Part shown: in pieces, positions 25,596 through 33,737 of the stretch
Position numbering within the stretch: the first letter of the stretch is position 1
Layout of the letters: every line of letters begins with the position of its first letter
The notes under the pieces: generated by a model
The model's database searches: none
Told to the model about the DNA's origin: nothing
Seen by the model: only the letters and a program-made list of their open reading frames with translations
Program-made: the position numbers and the translations under genes
Source: Lentisphaerota bacterium
GTDB lineage: Bacteria > Verrucomicrobiota > Lentisphaeria > Victivallales > Victivallaceae
Length of the DNA: 47,153 bases
Direction of reading: 5' to 3'
Assembly (NCBI GenBank): GCA_015061725.1
Contig: SUVX01000022.1
Location: 1-47,153 of the forward strand

Positions 25596-27230
25596 ATGGG
25601 GCTGTACGTTGAAAAAAAGTGGACGAAAACCACCGCTGTTCTTGTTCTTGTTGCGGCGTTTCTGATCATCTATCTGCCCTGGCTATCAGGCAGCAGGGAG
25701 TTGTTCAGAGAAGAGAGTCTCTATGCCGTCGAAACTGTGGAGTTCGGTGAAAATCCGTTGCAGGTCACGGCACACGGTATGCCTGTGTATTCCAACGATC
25801 CGCTTTTCCCCGCCGTCTGTCAGATGGTCTGGAAAATCACCGGCTTGCCACTTGAACTTGTTATGCGCGGTATCTCCATGCTGATGCTTGCCGCCTCTGC
25901 CGTTCTGGTATATTTTGCCTCTGCCAGTCAGCGCGAACCCCGTGCAGGGTGGGTTGCTTCCGCATTCTACCTCACGCCGCTGATCGTTCTTGAAAAAGCC
26001 GTTGAGGGAACCCCCGTCACCATGGCGGCATTTTTTCTGATTGCGGCGCAGCTGGTGTTTTTTTATTACAGTATCCGGCGCTCCAACTGGAACAAGGCGT
26101 GGATTTTTTCGGCAGTACTTATTTCCTTCGGATTCCTTGCCGGAGGATTGGCTGTTATCTTTTTCTTTGTTGCGCCCATGTTCTTTTTCCGCCGTCCGTT
26201 CTCTGTCCGTTCCAGATTAAAAACGCCCGGTTTTGCGGTTGCTGTACTGATATTATCTGCAATCGTTGCCGTTTGGACGATTCCCGGATTACTCAACGCT
26301 GAACGCAGTTTGTACGATATCTGGCTTGACAGTTTTCTGTTTTACAAACGCAAATATCTGCTTGAACTTGTTGAGTTTCCCCTGTTGCTCCCTCTGCGGC
26401 TTCTGCCCTGGAGTCTGATTGCATGGCTGCCCTTTTGCGTTGCGCTTCAGGATCTGGATAAAACCCCGATTTACAGCCGCTATCTGAGAACGCTCTTTCT
26501 GGTGAATCTGGTTCTTGTCTGGATTTTCAACGACAGCGAATCCAGAGCAATCATCTATCTTCTGGGACCTCTTTCCATCATGACAGGGATCACCTATGAC
26601 CTTGGCACACGCCGTTACGGTGAGCGTATCCGGAAAGTTCTCGTTCTCTGTGAAATCCTTATTCTCATGCTTACTGTGGCTTTTGCGGCAGTTCTTATAA
26701 TGCCTGAAAATATCCTGTCTCTTTTCATGAGTTTGAAAAACACATTGTCTTTCAGGCACGGAGCTATCTTTTTTGTCACCGCCTGTGTCGGCAGTTCACT
26801 TTTGCTTGCGCTGGGAATTTTTTTGCATGTCATGCGCAAAAAGCAGCCTCTGTGGAGCATGCTGCTTCTTTCGATTGTCGGCTGTGGTATTTTTTACGGC
26901 GGCGTGATGAATCCCTACCGTTCTCAAATTACCACCAAGCGTAAAGTCGGCGCAGATATCCGCAAAGTTCTTCCGCAGGATAAATCACAAATTCTTTACA
27001 AACAGGGTATCAACGATCTTTACGGAGAGTTGTTTTATACCGGTGCAAAAATCAGAAAGTTGTCTTCTTTAAAAGAACTCCCGCAGGAAGAAACTGTCGT
27101 CTATCTGCTCAGCACAGAATTTCCCGGAACAACCGACCGCAGCTGGGTCAACCTGCTGCCGCCGGACTACACTTACAACCGCCATCGGCTTTCTCTGTGG
27201 AAAGGCGTTCTACGGCAAAACGAAGAATAA
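25596..27230 (+). CDS. GT-C fold glycosyltransferase (ArnT/PMT-like)
   Basis: 544 residues with about 12 hydrophobic helices. The first periplasmic loop after TM1, WLSGSRELFREESLYAVETV, holds the acidic pair (E-E) where ArnT/PMT-type enzymes have D-E, and is followed by GMPVYSNDPLFPAVCQMVWK, the usual acceptor-side stretch. The C-terminal 110 residues or so are soluble (RKVGADIRKVLPQDKSQILY) and presumably periplasmic. Such enzymes move a sugar from a polyprenyl-phosphate donor to lipid A, glycans or proteins. It is located between the isochorismatase-like gene and a DUF4380 gene (15 bp). Family-level call only. Confidence 0.82.
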   Translation: MGLYVEKKWTKTTAVLVLVAAFLIIYLPWLSGSRELFREESLYAVETVEFGENPLQVTAHGMPVYSNDPLFPAVCQMVWKITGLPLELVMRGISMLMLAASAVLVYFASASQREPRAGWVASAFYLTPLIVLEKAVEGTPVTMAAFFLIAAQLVFFYYSIRRSNWNKAWIFSAVLISFGFLAGGLAVIFFFVAPMFFFRRPFSVRSRLKTPGFAVAVLILSAIVAVWTIPGLLNAERSLYDIWLDSFLFYKRKYLLELVEFPLLLPLRLLPWSLIAWLPFCVALQDLDKTPIYSRYLRTLFLVNLVLVWIFNDSESRAIIYLLGPLSIMTGITYDLGTRRYGERIRKVLVLCEILILMLTVAFAAVLIMPENILSLFMSLKNTLSFRHGAIFFVTACVGSSLLLALGIFLHVMRKKQPLWSMLLLSIVGCGIFYGGVMNPYRSQITTKRKVGADIRKVLPQDKSQILYKQGINDLYGELFYTGAKIRKLSSLKELPQEETVVYLLSTEFPGTTDRSWVNLLPPDYTYNRHRLSLWKGVLRQNEE

Positions 27231-27245
27231 ATAAAGAGGTTTTTT

Positions 27246-28115
27246 GTGAATATTGAAAAATGCGTTTTCAACGGAATTCCGGAGTGTCTGAAGCTTTCTG
27301 ACAGCGGAATTGAACTTTATGTGACAACTTCATTCGGACCGCGTATCATCGGTGCCGGTTTTGCCGGTGGGCAGAACTTTATGCGCGTTTTCGAAGAACA
27401 GATTGCCAACGTCGGCAAAAACGAATGGCAGAGTTTCGGCGGACACCGTTTCTGGACGGCTCCGGAAGTATATCCGCGCACTTATTTTATTGATAATTTT
27501 CCCATTCCCTTGAGTTTTACGGATGATGTTCTTATTCTGGATTCTCCTGAAGAAAAAGAAAACGGCGTCAAAAAACAAATCCGTATTTCCATGAAAGAGG
27601 GAAAAGTCTGTCTTCAGCACATCTTAACCAACACCGGACGTTGGGAAATTGAAATCGCCGCCTGGGGGATTTCCGTCATGGCTCCCGGCGGAAAAGCATT
27701 TATTCCGCAACAGAAGTTTGTTCCCGCAGGTATCGGCGAGGGGCATGCTTTACTGCCCTCTCACCCCGTTGCCATCTGGCCCTATACCGACATGTCCGAT
27801 GACCGCTTGAATTGGGGCAGACGTTTTATTGAATTAAGTGAATCCGGTTCCTGCCCTGATCCCCTTAAAATCGGTATGTTCAACGCAAACGGTTATGCCG
27901 CGTATGAATTGAACGGAGAATATTTTGTCAAACACTTTGCCGCCTTTGACAACTGTTCTTATCCTGACTTCGGCTGCAACTGCGAATTTTATACCGAAAA
28001 AGGCATGTTGGAAATAGAAAGTCTTTCTCCCCTTGTCCTTCTGGCTCCCGGAGAAAGCATAAATCACGCCGAAGAATGGGAATTTTTCCGTTCCAAACCG
28101 GATTTTATGCAATAA
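27246..28115 (+). CDS. DUF4380-like protein (galactose-mutarotase-like fold)
   Basis: 289 residues, starting at GTG with AAAGAGG ten bases upstream. The opening SGIELYVTTSFGPRIIGAGF, then SFGGHRFWTAPEVYPRTYF and LTNTGRWEIEIAAWGISVMAPGG, corresponds to DUF4380 proteins. Their beta-sandwich resembles aldose 1-epimerases, and they often sit in sugar-metabolism regions. Conserved His and Trp in GGHRFW would line the sugar pocket. No signal peptide. It follows the GT-C gene closely and probably ends that transcription unit, because a separate promoter precedes the next small gene. The activity is unproven. Confidence 0.8.
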   Translation: MNIEKCVFNGIPECLKLSDSGIELYVTTSFGPRIIGAGFAGGQNFMRVFEEQIANVGKNEWQSFGGHRFWTAPEVYPRTYFIDNFPIPLSFTDDVLILDSPEEKENGVKKQIRISMKEGKVCLQHILTNTGRWEIEIAAWGISVMAPGGKAFIPQQKFVPAGIGEGHALLPSHPVAIWPYTDMSDDRLNWGRRFIELSESGSCPDPLKIGMFNANGYAAYELNGEYFVKHFAAFDNCSYPDFGCNCEFYTEKGMLEIESLSPLVLLAPGESINHAEEWEFFRSKPDFMQ

Positions 28116-28130
28116 ATCAGTCTGAAACGT

Positions 28131-28158
28131 TTGCAATCACAGTTTTTTGCGCTATATT
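28131..28158 (+). promoter_or_regulatory. Promoter candidate for the small basic protein gene
   Basis: TTGCAA (28131-28136), a 16-bp spacer and TATATT (28153-28158), 54 bp before the ATG at 28213. An overlapping TATTAT at 28155-28160 gives an alternative 18-bp spacing. Confidence 0.65.
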
Positions 28159-28212
28159 ATAAGAACATTATATTTAAACTTTAATTATAAAAAATACTCA
28201 AAGGAGTCTGAA

Positions 28213-28323
28213 ATGGGTCAGCAGTTGAACAAAATTCAGAAACGCAACCGCCGCAAAGCTTATCTGGAGCGTGTCCACGCCCGCAACATGGAAGCCAAGG
28301 CTGCCGCTGCGAAGAAGAAATAA
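28213..28323 (+). CDS. Small highly basic protein, 36 residues
   Basis: The product begins MGQQLNKIQKRNRRKAYLER and ends in an Ala/Lys-rich EAKAAAAKKK tail. About a third of the residues are Lys or Arg. A strong AAGGAG stands at 28201-28206 with ideal spacing, a well-formed promoter lies upstream and a hairpin follows, so this is very likely a real, well-expressed gene. The composition suggests binding to RNA, ribosomes or DNA; small basic proteins of this look accompany PVC-group genomes, but I do not recognise a named family. ispF follows 85 bp downstream. Confidence 0.8.
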   Translation: MGQQLNKIQKRNRRKAYLERVHARNMEAKAAAAKKK

Positions 28324-28348
28324 TTGTTTTCTTCAACAAAAACTTTAC

Positions 28349-28383
28349 AAAGGGCTTTTTTCCGGTCTCGGGAAAAAGTCTTT
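28349..28383 (+). terminator. Hairpin/terminator after the small basic protein gene
   Basis: The left arm AAAGGGCTTTTTTCC (28349-28363) pairs with GGGAAAAAGTCTTT (28370-28383), including two G-U pairs and one bulged G, and is followed by another T and GTTCTTT. It lies between the 36-residue gene and ispF. It is probably an intrinsic terminator or attenuator, so ispF may depend on read-through. Confidence 0.6.
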
Positions 28384-28408
28384 TGTTCTTTATACAGGAG
28401 TAGATAAA

Positions 28409-28894
28409 ATGGATTTCAGAACAGGGCAGGGGTATGACGTCCACCGTCTGGTGGAAAACCGCAATTTGATTTTGTGCGGAGAAAAAATCCCTTACGAAAA
28501 AGGTCTTGCCGGACACAGTGACGCAGATGTGGCAATCCACGCTTTGATTGACGCCCTGCTCGGTGCCGCAGCTCTCGGTGATATCGGTTCCCATTTCCCC
28601 GACAATGACCCTCGATATGCGGGTATAGACAGCCGTATTCTGCTTGAAAAAGTTATTCAGTCTGCAGAATTTTCCCCCTGGGAAGTCGGTAATGTTGACG
28701 TTACCATCATTGCTCAAGCTCCAAAGTTGGGAAAATATCGTGAAGCTATGCGCAAAAATCTTGCTGATTGCATGAATATTGATGTTTCACGTGTTTCCGT
28801 AAAATTCACCACCACCGAAAAACTCGGCTTCTGCGGCAGAGGCGAAGGCATCGCTTCCGAAGCCGTCGTCCTGATCAAATCCCGCTGTTCCTGA
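28409..28894 (+). CDS. ispF: 2-C-methyl-D-erythritol 2,4-cyclodiphosphate synthase
   Basis: 161 residues, the normal length. It makes the cyclic diphosphate intermediate in the MEP isoprenoid pathway, as a trimer with active sites at subunit interfaces. GQGYDVHRL holds the zinc ligands Asp and His, LAGHSDADVAIHALIDALLG the third zinc His, DIGSHFPDNDPRYAGIDS the substrate loop, and FTTTEKLGFCGRGEGI the C-terminal signature. The ATG at 28409 is chosen because CAGGAG precedes it and the protein begins at the family start; the frame is open further upstream. No other isoprenoid gene is adjacent. Confidence 0.97.
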   Translation: MDFRTGQGYDVHRLVENRNLILCGEKIPYEKGLAGHSDADVAIHALIDALLGAAALGDIGSHFPDNDPRYAGIDSRILLEKVIQSAEFSPWEVGNVDVTIIAQAPKLGKYREAMRKNLADCMNIDVSRVSVKFTTTEKLGFCGRGEGIASEAVVLIKSRCS

Positions 28895-28908
28895 TAGAGT
28901 GTTTGTTG

Positions 28909-29007
28909 ATGGTATGCAGAGGCGCAGGGTGGGGGATTGCCGTTATTGCCGGTTTGGCTCGGGCGATTGATTTGCCTGCGGAGAGAATCAACGCAATCGG
29001 CACCTGA
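28909..29007 (+). pseudogene. Possible remnant of a HAD-like hydrolase C-terminus
   Basis: A 32-codon frame follows ispF. Its product contains LARAIDLPAERINAIG, which resembles the G-x-A-x-x-x-LA-x-x-x-x-x-P-x-E-x-x-x-AIGD segment of Cof-type HAD phosphatases, then stops where the catalytic GD would continue. There is no ribosome-binding site. It could be a chance frame; the similarity is short. Confidence 0.2.
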
Positions 29008-29016
29008 AATAAAAAC

Positions 29017-29034
29017 AATACTATCCATAGTATT
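29017..29034. repeat. Short perfect palindrome
   Basis: AATACTAT-CC-ATAGTATT, 8-bp arms around 2 bp, between ispF (plus) and the DUF2339 gene (minus), which converge. It might be an operator-like or protein-binding site, or part of a weak terminator. No flanking T-run is seen on either side. Confidence 0.45.
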
Positions 29035-29109
29035 CCTGTCAAGCGCCACCAGAAGCAAACCGCAGCAGCTATTCAAAATCCGGTTGCAAATAATTACAGC
29101 ACTGCACGG

Positions 29110-30912
29110 TTATTTTTTTGCTGCAAAGAGGGAGCGGCTGCGGATATACAGAACTGCTCCGGTCAGCGTGACGACTCCGATGACGGCAAAGGCGGCAATC
29201 CGCCAGAGTTGTGCTAAAGTTGTCAAGTCAAAGAAAAATATCTTGACCGCAGTTGCCGCAAACAGAAAGAATCCGCACAGGCGCAGCAGCTTTTTCCGCT
29301 TTTTCAAACCGGTCAGTAACAGGACAAGACCGAGAATGCTCCAGTAAACAGACACGCCCCCGTGCCTGAAAAAGACAAGTTGATTTTTCCAGAACTCAAA
29401 GATTTCAAAGGTGCTGTAAAGAAAGAAAAATACTCCTGAAACGGTTTGCGTTACGATCATACATTCCCTGTTGAATTTCCGCAAAGCGTATCCGGCAGTA
29501 AACAAAGAGGCGATATAAATTCCGGCAGACAGCAACCTGTGAAAAAGTGCATCGCTGTATACAGAAAATGTCTCTCCGAATACAGTGGACTCAATAATTT
29601 CTCTGAAAAAGACTGTTGCAAAAAGCAAAAACGACATGCCCAGCAGGGAGTTTGACTTTAATTTTGCCGCCGCAAAAGCAAGCAGACATGCCATGATGGA
29701 CCAGGCGGCAACGATCCAGATACCTTTAAGAAGCAGCGGGATGGTCACTCCGAGAGCAAAGACAAAAGAAATTCTCAGAAAAACAGTCAATGTTTGCGGT
29801 TGGATTTGTGCTTTTTTCTTCATAATGAACAGTACCGCAGCAGAAAAAACGGCGATAAAAAGCGATAGCAATGCGGGCAGTTTGATTGAGGCGTAATATT
29901 TATCAGCGATCCGCAATCCGTAATAAAGGAAAAAGGCAATGTTGCCGATGGAAGGAATCATTTCCCAGAAAGTCATATCCCTTTTGAAAGAAGCAAAAAT
30001 ATTTTGTATATTCATGATGATATAATTCAATGCCAGCAATCCAATCAGACAGAGCGCGGCTCCCCGGTGTGGAAAATGGGTCATCAGAGCAGCGCCTCCG
30101 ACAGAAGCATACAGCAGAAAATTGGCGGCATCCAGCGGCGGCCAGTTGCGGAAGAATGCGGCAAAACAACTTCCGGCACCCAGAATCGCCATATAAAGAA
30201 ATAAGCCGGGAATATTGTTTGAACCGGTATTGACAAAAACGGGTGTAAGATATCCTCCGATACAGCCGATCAATGCCATCAGAAGCGACTTTGTATACAA
30301 TGCGCCTGTTATGGACAATGCGGTGATGGCAAACATGAGGATAAAAGACGGAACTGCGGGGAGCAGGTGATACATCTTGTAAGATGTCATCACACTCAGA
30401 TAAAGTGTCACAAACCCCGCACCTGAAAGCGCAATAAAAAGCGGACGGTATTTGCCTTTGTGTTTCCAGATACCGCCTGTTGCAAGCAGCAAGCCTGTTG
30501 CAGACATGGCAAGCACACGCACAGGCGGGGGAGTCAAGTTGTGGTCAATGGAATACTTGAGGAAAAATCCGGCACTGCAAATCAAAATCGCAATGCCCAG
30601 CCGGATCAACCAGGTCGTTGCAATGGCATATTCTCCGGAAACGCGCCGGTCGGGGTGACTTTGACCGGTATAAATCCAATTCCAGACACTTTTCAATACC
30701 CGCAGTGAGCGTTCCTCAAAAACGGATTTTTTCCCGGTGGCGATACGTTGGGGAACAGATTGCGGAGCCGCCGGTACGCGGGGGGCTTCCGGAATATCTT
30801 TTTTACCGTTTTTCTGCGGCTGCATTTTTTCTTCGATCGTCCGCAGCCGGGTGCTTACGTTGTTCAACATGATCAAAATGATCACAAGCAATACCAAAAT
30901 GAGATATTCCAT
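29110..30912 (-). CDS. DUF2339 multi-spanning membrane protein
   Basis: 600 residues. A first helix (LILVLLVIILIMLNNV) is followed by a charged coiled-coil-like and Pro-rich cytoplasmic linker (about 20-90). Then the landmark WLIRLGIAILICSAGFFLKYSIDHNLTPP and about 16 further hydrophobic helices to the end. This layout (N-terminal helix, linker, many helices starting with R-x-G-x-x-x-L-x-x-G-x-x-FFLKY) is that of DUF2339. The function is unknown; it resembles neither known transporters nor synthases closely. Single-gene unit: ispF converges on its 3' side and a long intergenic region lies upstream. CAGGAGAG precedes the ATG. Confidence 0.88.
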   Translation of the reverse strand: MEYLILVLLVIILIMLNNVSTRLRTIEEKMQPQKNGKKDIPEAPRVPAAPQSVPQRIATGKKSVFEERSLRVLKSVWNWIYTGQSHPDRRVSGEYAIATTWLIRLGIAILICSAGFFLKYSIDHNLTPPPVRVLAMSATGLLLATGGIWKHKGKYRPLFIALSGAGFVTLYLSVMTSYKMYHLLPAVPSFILMFAITALSITGALYTKSLLMALIGCIGGYLTPVFVNTGSNNIPGLFLYMAILGAGSCFAAFFRNWPPLDAANFLLYASVGGAALMTHFPHRGAALCLIGLLALNYIIMNIQNIFASFKRDMTFWEMIPSIGNIAFFLYYGLRIADKYYASIKLPALLSLFIAVFSAAVLFIMKKKAQIQPQTLTVFLRISFVFALGVTIPLLLKGIWIVAAWSIMACLLAFAAAKLKSNSLLGMSFLLFATVFFREIIESTVFGETFSVYSDALFHRLLSAGIYIASLFTAGYALRKFNRECMIVTQTVSGVFFFLYSTFEIFEFWKNQLVFFRHGGVSVYWSILGLVLLLTGLKKRKKLLRLCGFFLFAATAVKIFFFDLTTLAQLWRIAAFAVIGVVTLTGAVLYIRSRSLFAAKK

Positions 30913-31311
30913 AACAATACTCTCCTGTTTGCTATCTTTTCTGAAAAAAACAGTTAAAATAACTTATCAACAAAGATACACCGCTATTCACTACTGTCCG
31001 GTAAAAATTACCGGAGTTAATTGAAATTGTCGTGACTTGTTATATATTAAAAATGACCAAATCCTTAATATTTAACAAGAAAATCCCTAACGATATGTAT
31101 TAGAATAGCATATATTCTCAACTTTTCAACTTCATTCCCCGATATCGTTTTGAAAAAATCGTAAAAAAAGTCAGGCGGAGACCGATATTGCAAGCATTTC
31201 ACCGCATGGAAACAAGTTCTGACTTTGCTCTTTGCTCAAATTTCCGGCAAGGATTCTTTGCGGGAAATGCTTTTCAAAAACTCTATTCCCTACGCGGCTC
31301 CCCCAATTTCC
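30913..31311. other. 399-bp AT-rich intergenic region
   Basis: No gene is seen. It contains the upstream region of the DUF2339 gene, a perfect hairpin TCCGGTAA-AAA-TTACCGGA at 30997-31015, an AT-rich stretch (31020-31140) with the near-palindrome TATGTATTA-gaa-TAGCATATA, and a less AT-rich part (31165-31311). The latter has scattered inverted repeats: AAGTCAG 31169 with CTGACTT 31219, and GCATTTCACCGC 31194 with GCGGGAAATGC 31259. These two pairs interleave rather than nest, so a single stable fold is not obvious. It could hold a small RNA or a decayed mobile-element end. Confidence 0.4.
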
Positions 31312-32151
31312 TTACCTCTTCTCTGAAGAGAGGGCGGAGCCGGCGCTGGCGGTAACGATGAACAGGACCGCCAGCCATTGGAGGAGGGAAAGATATTCTT
31401 TTAAGAAAATCAGTCCTGAGAGGGCGGCAAAGACGGGGTGCAGACTTTGGAGGACGCTGTAAACTTTAGCCTCAATCTTTTTGATTGTGAATAAGTCAAG
31501 CGTAAAGGGCAGGGCGCTTGAGAAGACGGCGACCCCCAGACCCAACAACAGCAGTTTCCCGTTGAGTTTAAAAATATCTCCGCTGAGAATTGCTGCGGGC
31601 AGAACAATCAGGGTTGCGACACACATGCCGCAGGCGACGGCATCGGTACTTTTCATTTTTGCGGAAAGTTTTCCGGCAGAGAGAATATAAGCTGCCCACA
31701 TGACACCGGCAACGGTGACAAAAATATATCCCCACAAATCTCCGCCGCCCTGCCAGGGGACGATACAGATGATTCCTGCGGCGGCAAGCAGAACCCAGAG
31801 AAAATCGGTTATTTTGCGTGAAGCATAAATGGCAACGCTCAACGGACCGATAAATTCAATGGCAACGCCGATACCCAGGGGGACACGTCTGATTCCGTAA
31901 TAGAAAGTCAGATTCATCAAGCCGATACTCAGACCGTAAAAAAGGATACATTTCCATTGTTCGCGGGTGAAAGATTTTATTCGGGGACGGATAAGAGCCA
32001 TGAGCAATACTCCGGCAATGCCGACACGCAGCGTAACGGCCCCCGCCGGACCCAGCAGATGAAAAAGGTATTTTGCAATGGATGCGCCGCCCTGAATACT
32101 CATCATCGAACAGAGGGCGGAACCGATGGCAAGTTTTTTATCTGAAATCAT
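31312..32151 (-). CDS. EamA (DMT) family exporter, RhtA-like
   Basis: 279 residues with ten hydrophobic helices in two repeats. GSALCSMMSIQGGASIAKYL followed by LLGPAGAVTLRVGIAGVLLM and YYGIRRVPLGIGVAIEFIGP are characteristic of the RhtA threonine/homoserine exporter branch. It probably exports amino acids or metabolites across the inner membrane. Its start overlaps the stop of the phosphatase gene by four bases, so it is the last gene of the thiL-tsaE cluster. The RhtA-like label rests on those motifs; the substrate is not proven. Confidence 0.88.
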   Translation of the reverse strand: MISDKKLAIGSALCSMMSIQGGASIAKYLFHLLGPAGAVTLRVGIAGVLLMALIRPRIKSFTREQWKCILFYGLSIGLMNLTFYYGIRRVPLGIGVAIEFIGPLSVAIYASRKITDFLWVLLAAAGIICIVPWQGGGDLWGYIFVTVAGVMWAAYILSAGKLSAKMKSTDAVACGMCVATLIVLPAAILSGDIFKLNGKLLLLGLGVAVFSSALPFTLDLFTIKKIEAKVYSVLQSLHPVFAALSGLIFLKEYLSLLQWLAVLFIVTASAGSALSSEKR

Positions 32152-32597
32152 AAAAGTTCATCCAGTAACGCCTGACAACCTTCGGTAACATCGCGCCAGG
32201 TGGCATCAAAGTTTCCGGAATACCAGGGATCGGCAACTTCTCCGGGACGGTTCGTGTGATCGAGCAGACGGGTGATTTTGCTGTCGGGATCGCTGCCCCA
32301 ATAACGCATGGCATTGCGGATATTGTTGTTATCCATACAAATAATGTAATCAAAATTGCCGTAATCCGCCCGGGTGATCTGCCGGGCATATTTGCCAGTG
32401 CAGGAAATACCGTGTTCAGCCATGACTCTGCGGGCAGGGGGATAGACGGGATTGCCCAGTTCTTCGGTGCTGGTCGCGGCGGATTCAATGTAAAAGTTAT
32501 CGGAAACTCCGGCTTTTTCAACCAGATCTTTCATAACAAATTCCGCCATGGGACTGCGGCAGATATTGCCGTGACAGACAAAAAGTATACGTTTCAT
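32148..32597 (-). CDS. Low-molecular-weight protein tyrosine phosphatase
   Basis: 149 residues, normal length. ILFVCHGNICRSPMAEF contains the P-loop with nucleophile Cys8 and Arg14 (C-x5-R-S), and EVADPWYSGNFD the general-acid Asp. In bacteria these enzymes dephosphorylate tyrosine kinases of capsule export or act as arginine phosphatases. No tyrosine kinase gene is in the window. AGAGGAG is upstream; 7 bp separate it from the CPBP protease gene, and the stop overlaps the exporter start. Confidence 0.95.
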   Translation of the reverse strand: MKRILFVCHGNICRSPMAEFVMKDLVEKAGVSDNFYIESAATSTEELGNPVYPPARRVMAEHGISCTGKYARQITRADYGNFDYIICMDNNNIRNAMRYWGSDPDSKITRLLDHTNRPGEVADPWYSGNFDATWRDVTEGCQALLDELL

Positions 32598-32604
32598 AAA
32601 ATAT

Positions 32605-33312
32605 TCAAACTCCTCTTGAGAGCAGTGCTGCTAAAACAGCAAAGCCATTTAATAATCCGTGTGAAAGTATTGAAGCCGCCAGATTTTTGTAACGGCAGCA
32701 GAGCCATTGAAAGCCAAGACCGATGACAAACAGTCCGGGAAATCCGGCAAGAAACAGATGGACTGCGGCAAAGACGCCCGCTGTTGTCAACCAGGCAGTT
32801 TTGTTTCCGAATTGAAGAAGTCCCGCAAAGAGAATTCTGCGGAACAGCAGTTCCTCTGCAACGGGAACGATCAAAGTCACCAATACGCTCAACATCAGAA
32901 ATTCCGTTGCAGAACAAGTCTTTGCCAGAGTCAGAAGATACTGTTCCTTGCTGTAAGAAATGGCAAAAAAATCAAGACAGATTTTCCATATCAGATTGAC
33001 GATACCGCTGCAGAGAATAATTCCCAATGTAAAACAAAGAATTTTCCAACATTCCCGGAACTTCAATTTTGATACGGTCAAAGCCTCTTTGCCGTTGTTT
33101 TTCAACAGAATAAAGAGCATTGCAAAAATGCCGCAGAGCGGAGATATATACGCGCTTGCCAGCAAATAAAAAGTACTGCTGCTGCAGATAATCAGCTGGG
33201 GAAACGGGGTGATTACAAAGATTGTCCCCCAGATAAAGGCCGTGATTGCTGTTTTATCAGAAAGTTTGAAAGACTCGGGAACTGAGGGAAAAACTTCAAA
33301 ATTCAGCGGCAT
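32605..33312 (-). CDS. CPBP family intramembrane metalloprotease
   Basis: 235 residues with about seven membrane segments. The catalytic motifs of the CAAX-protease/bacteriocin-processing family are present: PVAEELLFRRILFAGL (E-E-x-x-x-R), TAGVFAAVHLFLAGFPGLFV (first His motif) and AASILSHGLLNGFAV (second His). It could process prenylated or bacteriocin-like peptides or serve self-immunity; no such peptide gene is recognised nearby. The start overlaps the 3' end of tsaE by ten bases. Confidence 0.9.
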   Translation of the reverse strand: MPLNFEVFPSVPESFKLSDKTAITAFIWGTIFVITPFPQLIICSSSTFYLLASAYISPLCGIFAMLFILLKNNGKEALTVSKLKFRECWKILCFTLGIILCSGIVNLIWKICLDFFAISYSKEQYLLTLAKTCSATEFLMLSVLVTLIVPVAEELLFRRILFAGLLQFGNKTAWLTTAGVFAAVHLFLAGFPGLFVIGLGFQWLCCRYKNLAASILSHGLLNGFAVLAALLSRGV

Positions 33313-33737
33313 ATCGTCAATCGTCTTTCGCTGTCGGAGAGGTGTTCAATTTCAACGCAGATAGCATTTTCAGGCAGAATACCGTCAATTCTGTCGGGCC
33401 ATTCGATCAGAGAAATGCCCTGCGGGTCATCGAGGAACTCATCCACGCCGAAAGCCAAGGCGGCATTGACGCCGGAGATACGGTACAAATCAAGGTGATA
33501 CAGTCTGCCGCCGTCGGGCAGTTCGTATTCCTGAACGATGGTGTATGTCGGACTTGAAACCGGTTCGGTAATGCCCAACCCCCGGGCGAATCCGCGCGAA
33601 AACACGGTCTTTCCAGCGCCGAGATTACCGCGCAGAAGAACAGCGTCGCCTTTAGAAAGACTCATGGCAAGAGATTTGCCGATATTTTCAGTTTCTTCTT
33701 CACTTGAAGTGATAAATTCTTTTTTATCTGTGTTCAT
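33303..33737 (-). CDS. tsaE: tRNA threonylcarbamoyladenosine biosynthesis ATPase
   Basis: 144 residues. The Walker A loop is LRGNLGAGKTVFSRGFARGL, followed by VSSPTYTIVQEYEL and LYHLDLYRISG (Walker B-like DLYR) and SLIEWPDRI, the standard TsaE motifs. TsaE is the ATPase needed with TsaB and TsaD to make t6A37 on ANN-decoding tRNAs. It overlaps thiL upstream by 14 bases and the protease gene downstream by 10, so the three are tightly coupled. tsaB and tsaD are not in the window. Confidence 0.96.
   Translation of the reverse strand: MNTDKKEFITSSEEETENIGKSLAMSLSKGDAVLLRGNLGAGKTVFSRGFARGLGITEPVSSPTYTIVQEYELPDGGRLYHLDLYRISGVNAALAFGVDEFLDDPQGISLIEWPDRIDGILPENAICVEIEHLSDSERRLTICR

Noticed and set aside
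28714..29076. 120-codon minus-strand frame overlapping the 3' half of ispF
   Set aside because: Antisense to ispF, no family motif, no upstream expression signal.
32605..33312. Bacteriocin cluster suggested by the CPBP protease
   Set aside because: No precursor peptide or dedicated exporter is seen; the neighbours are thiL, tsaE and a general phosphatase.
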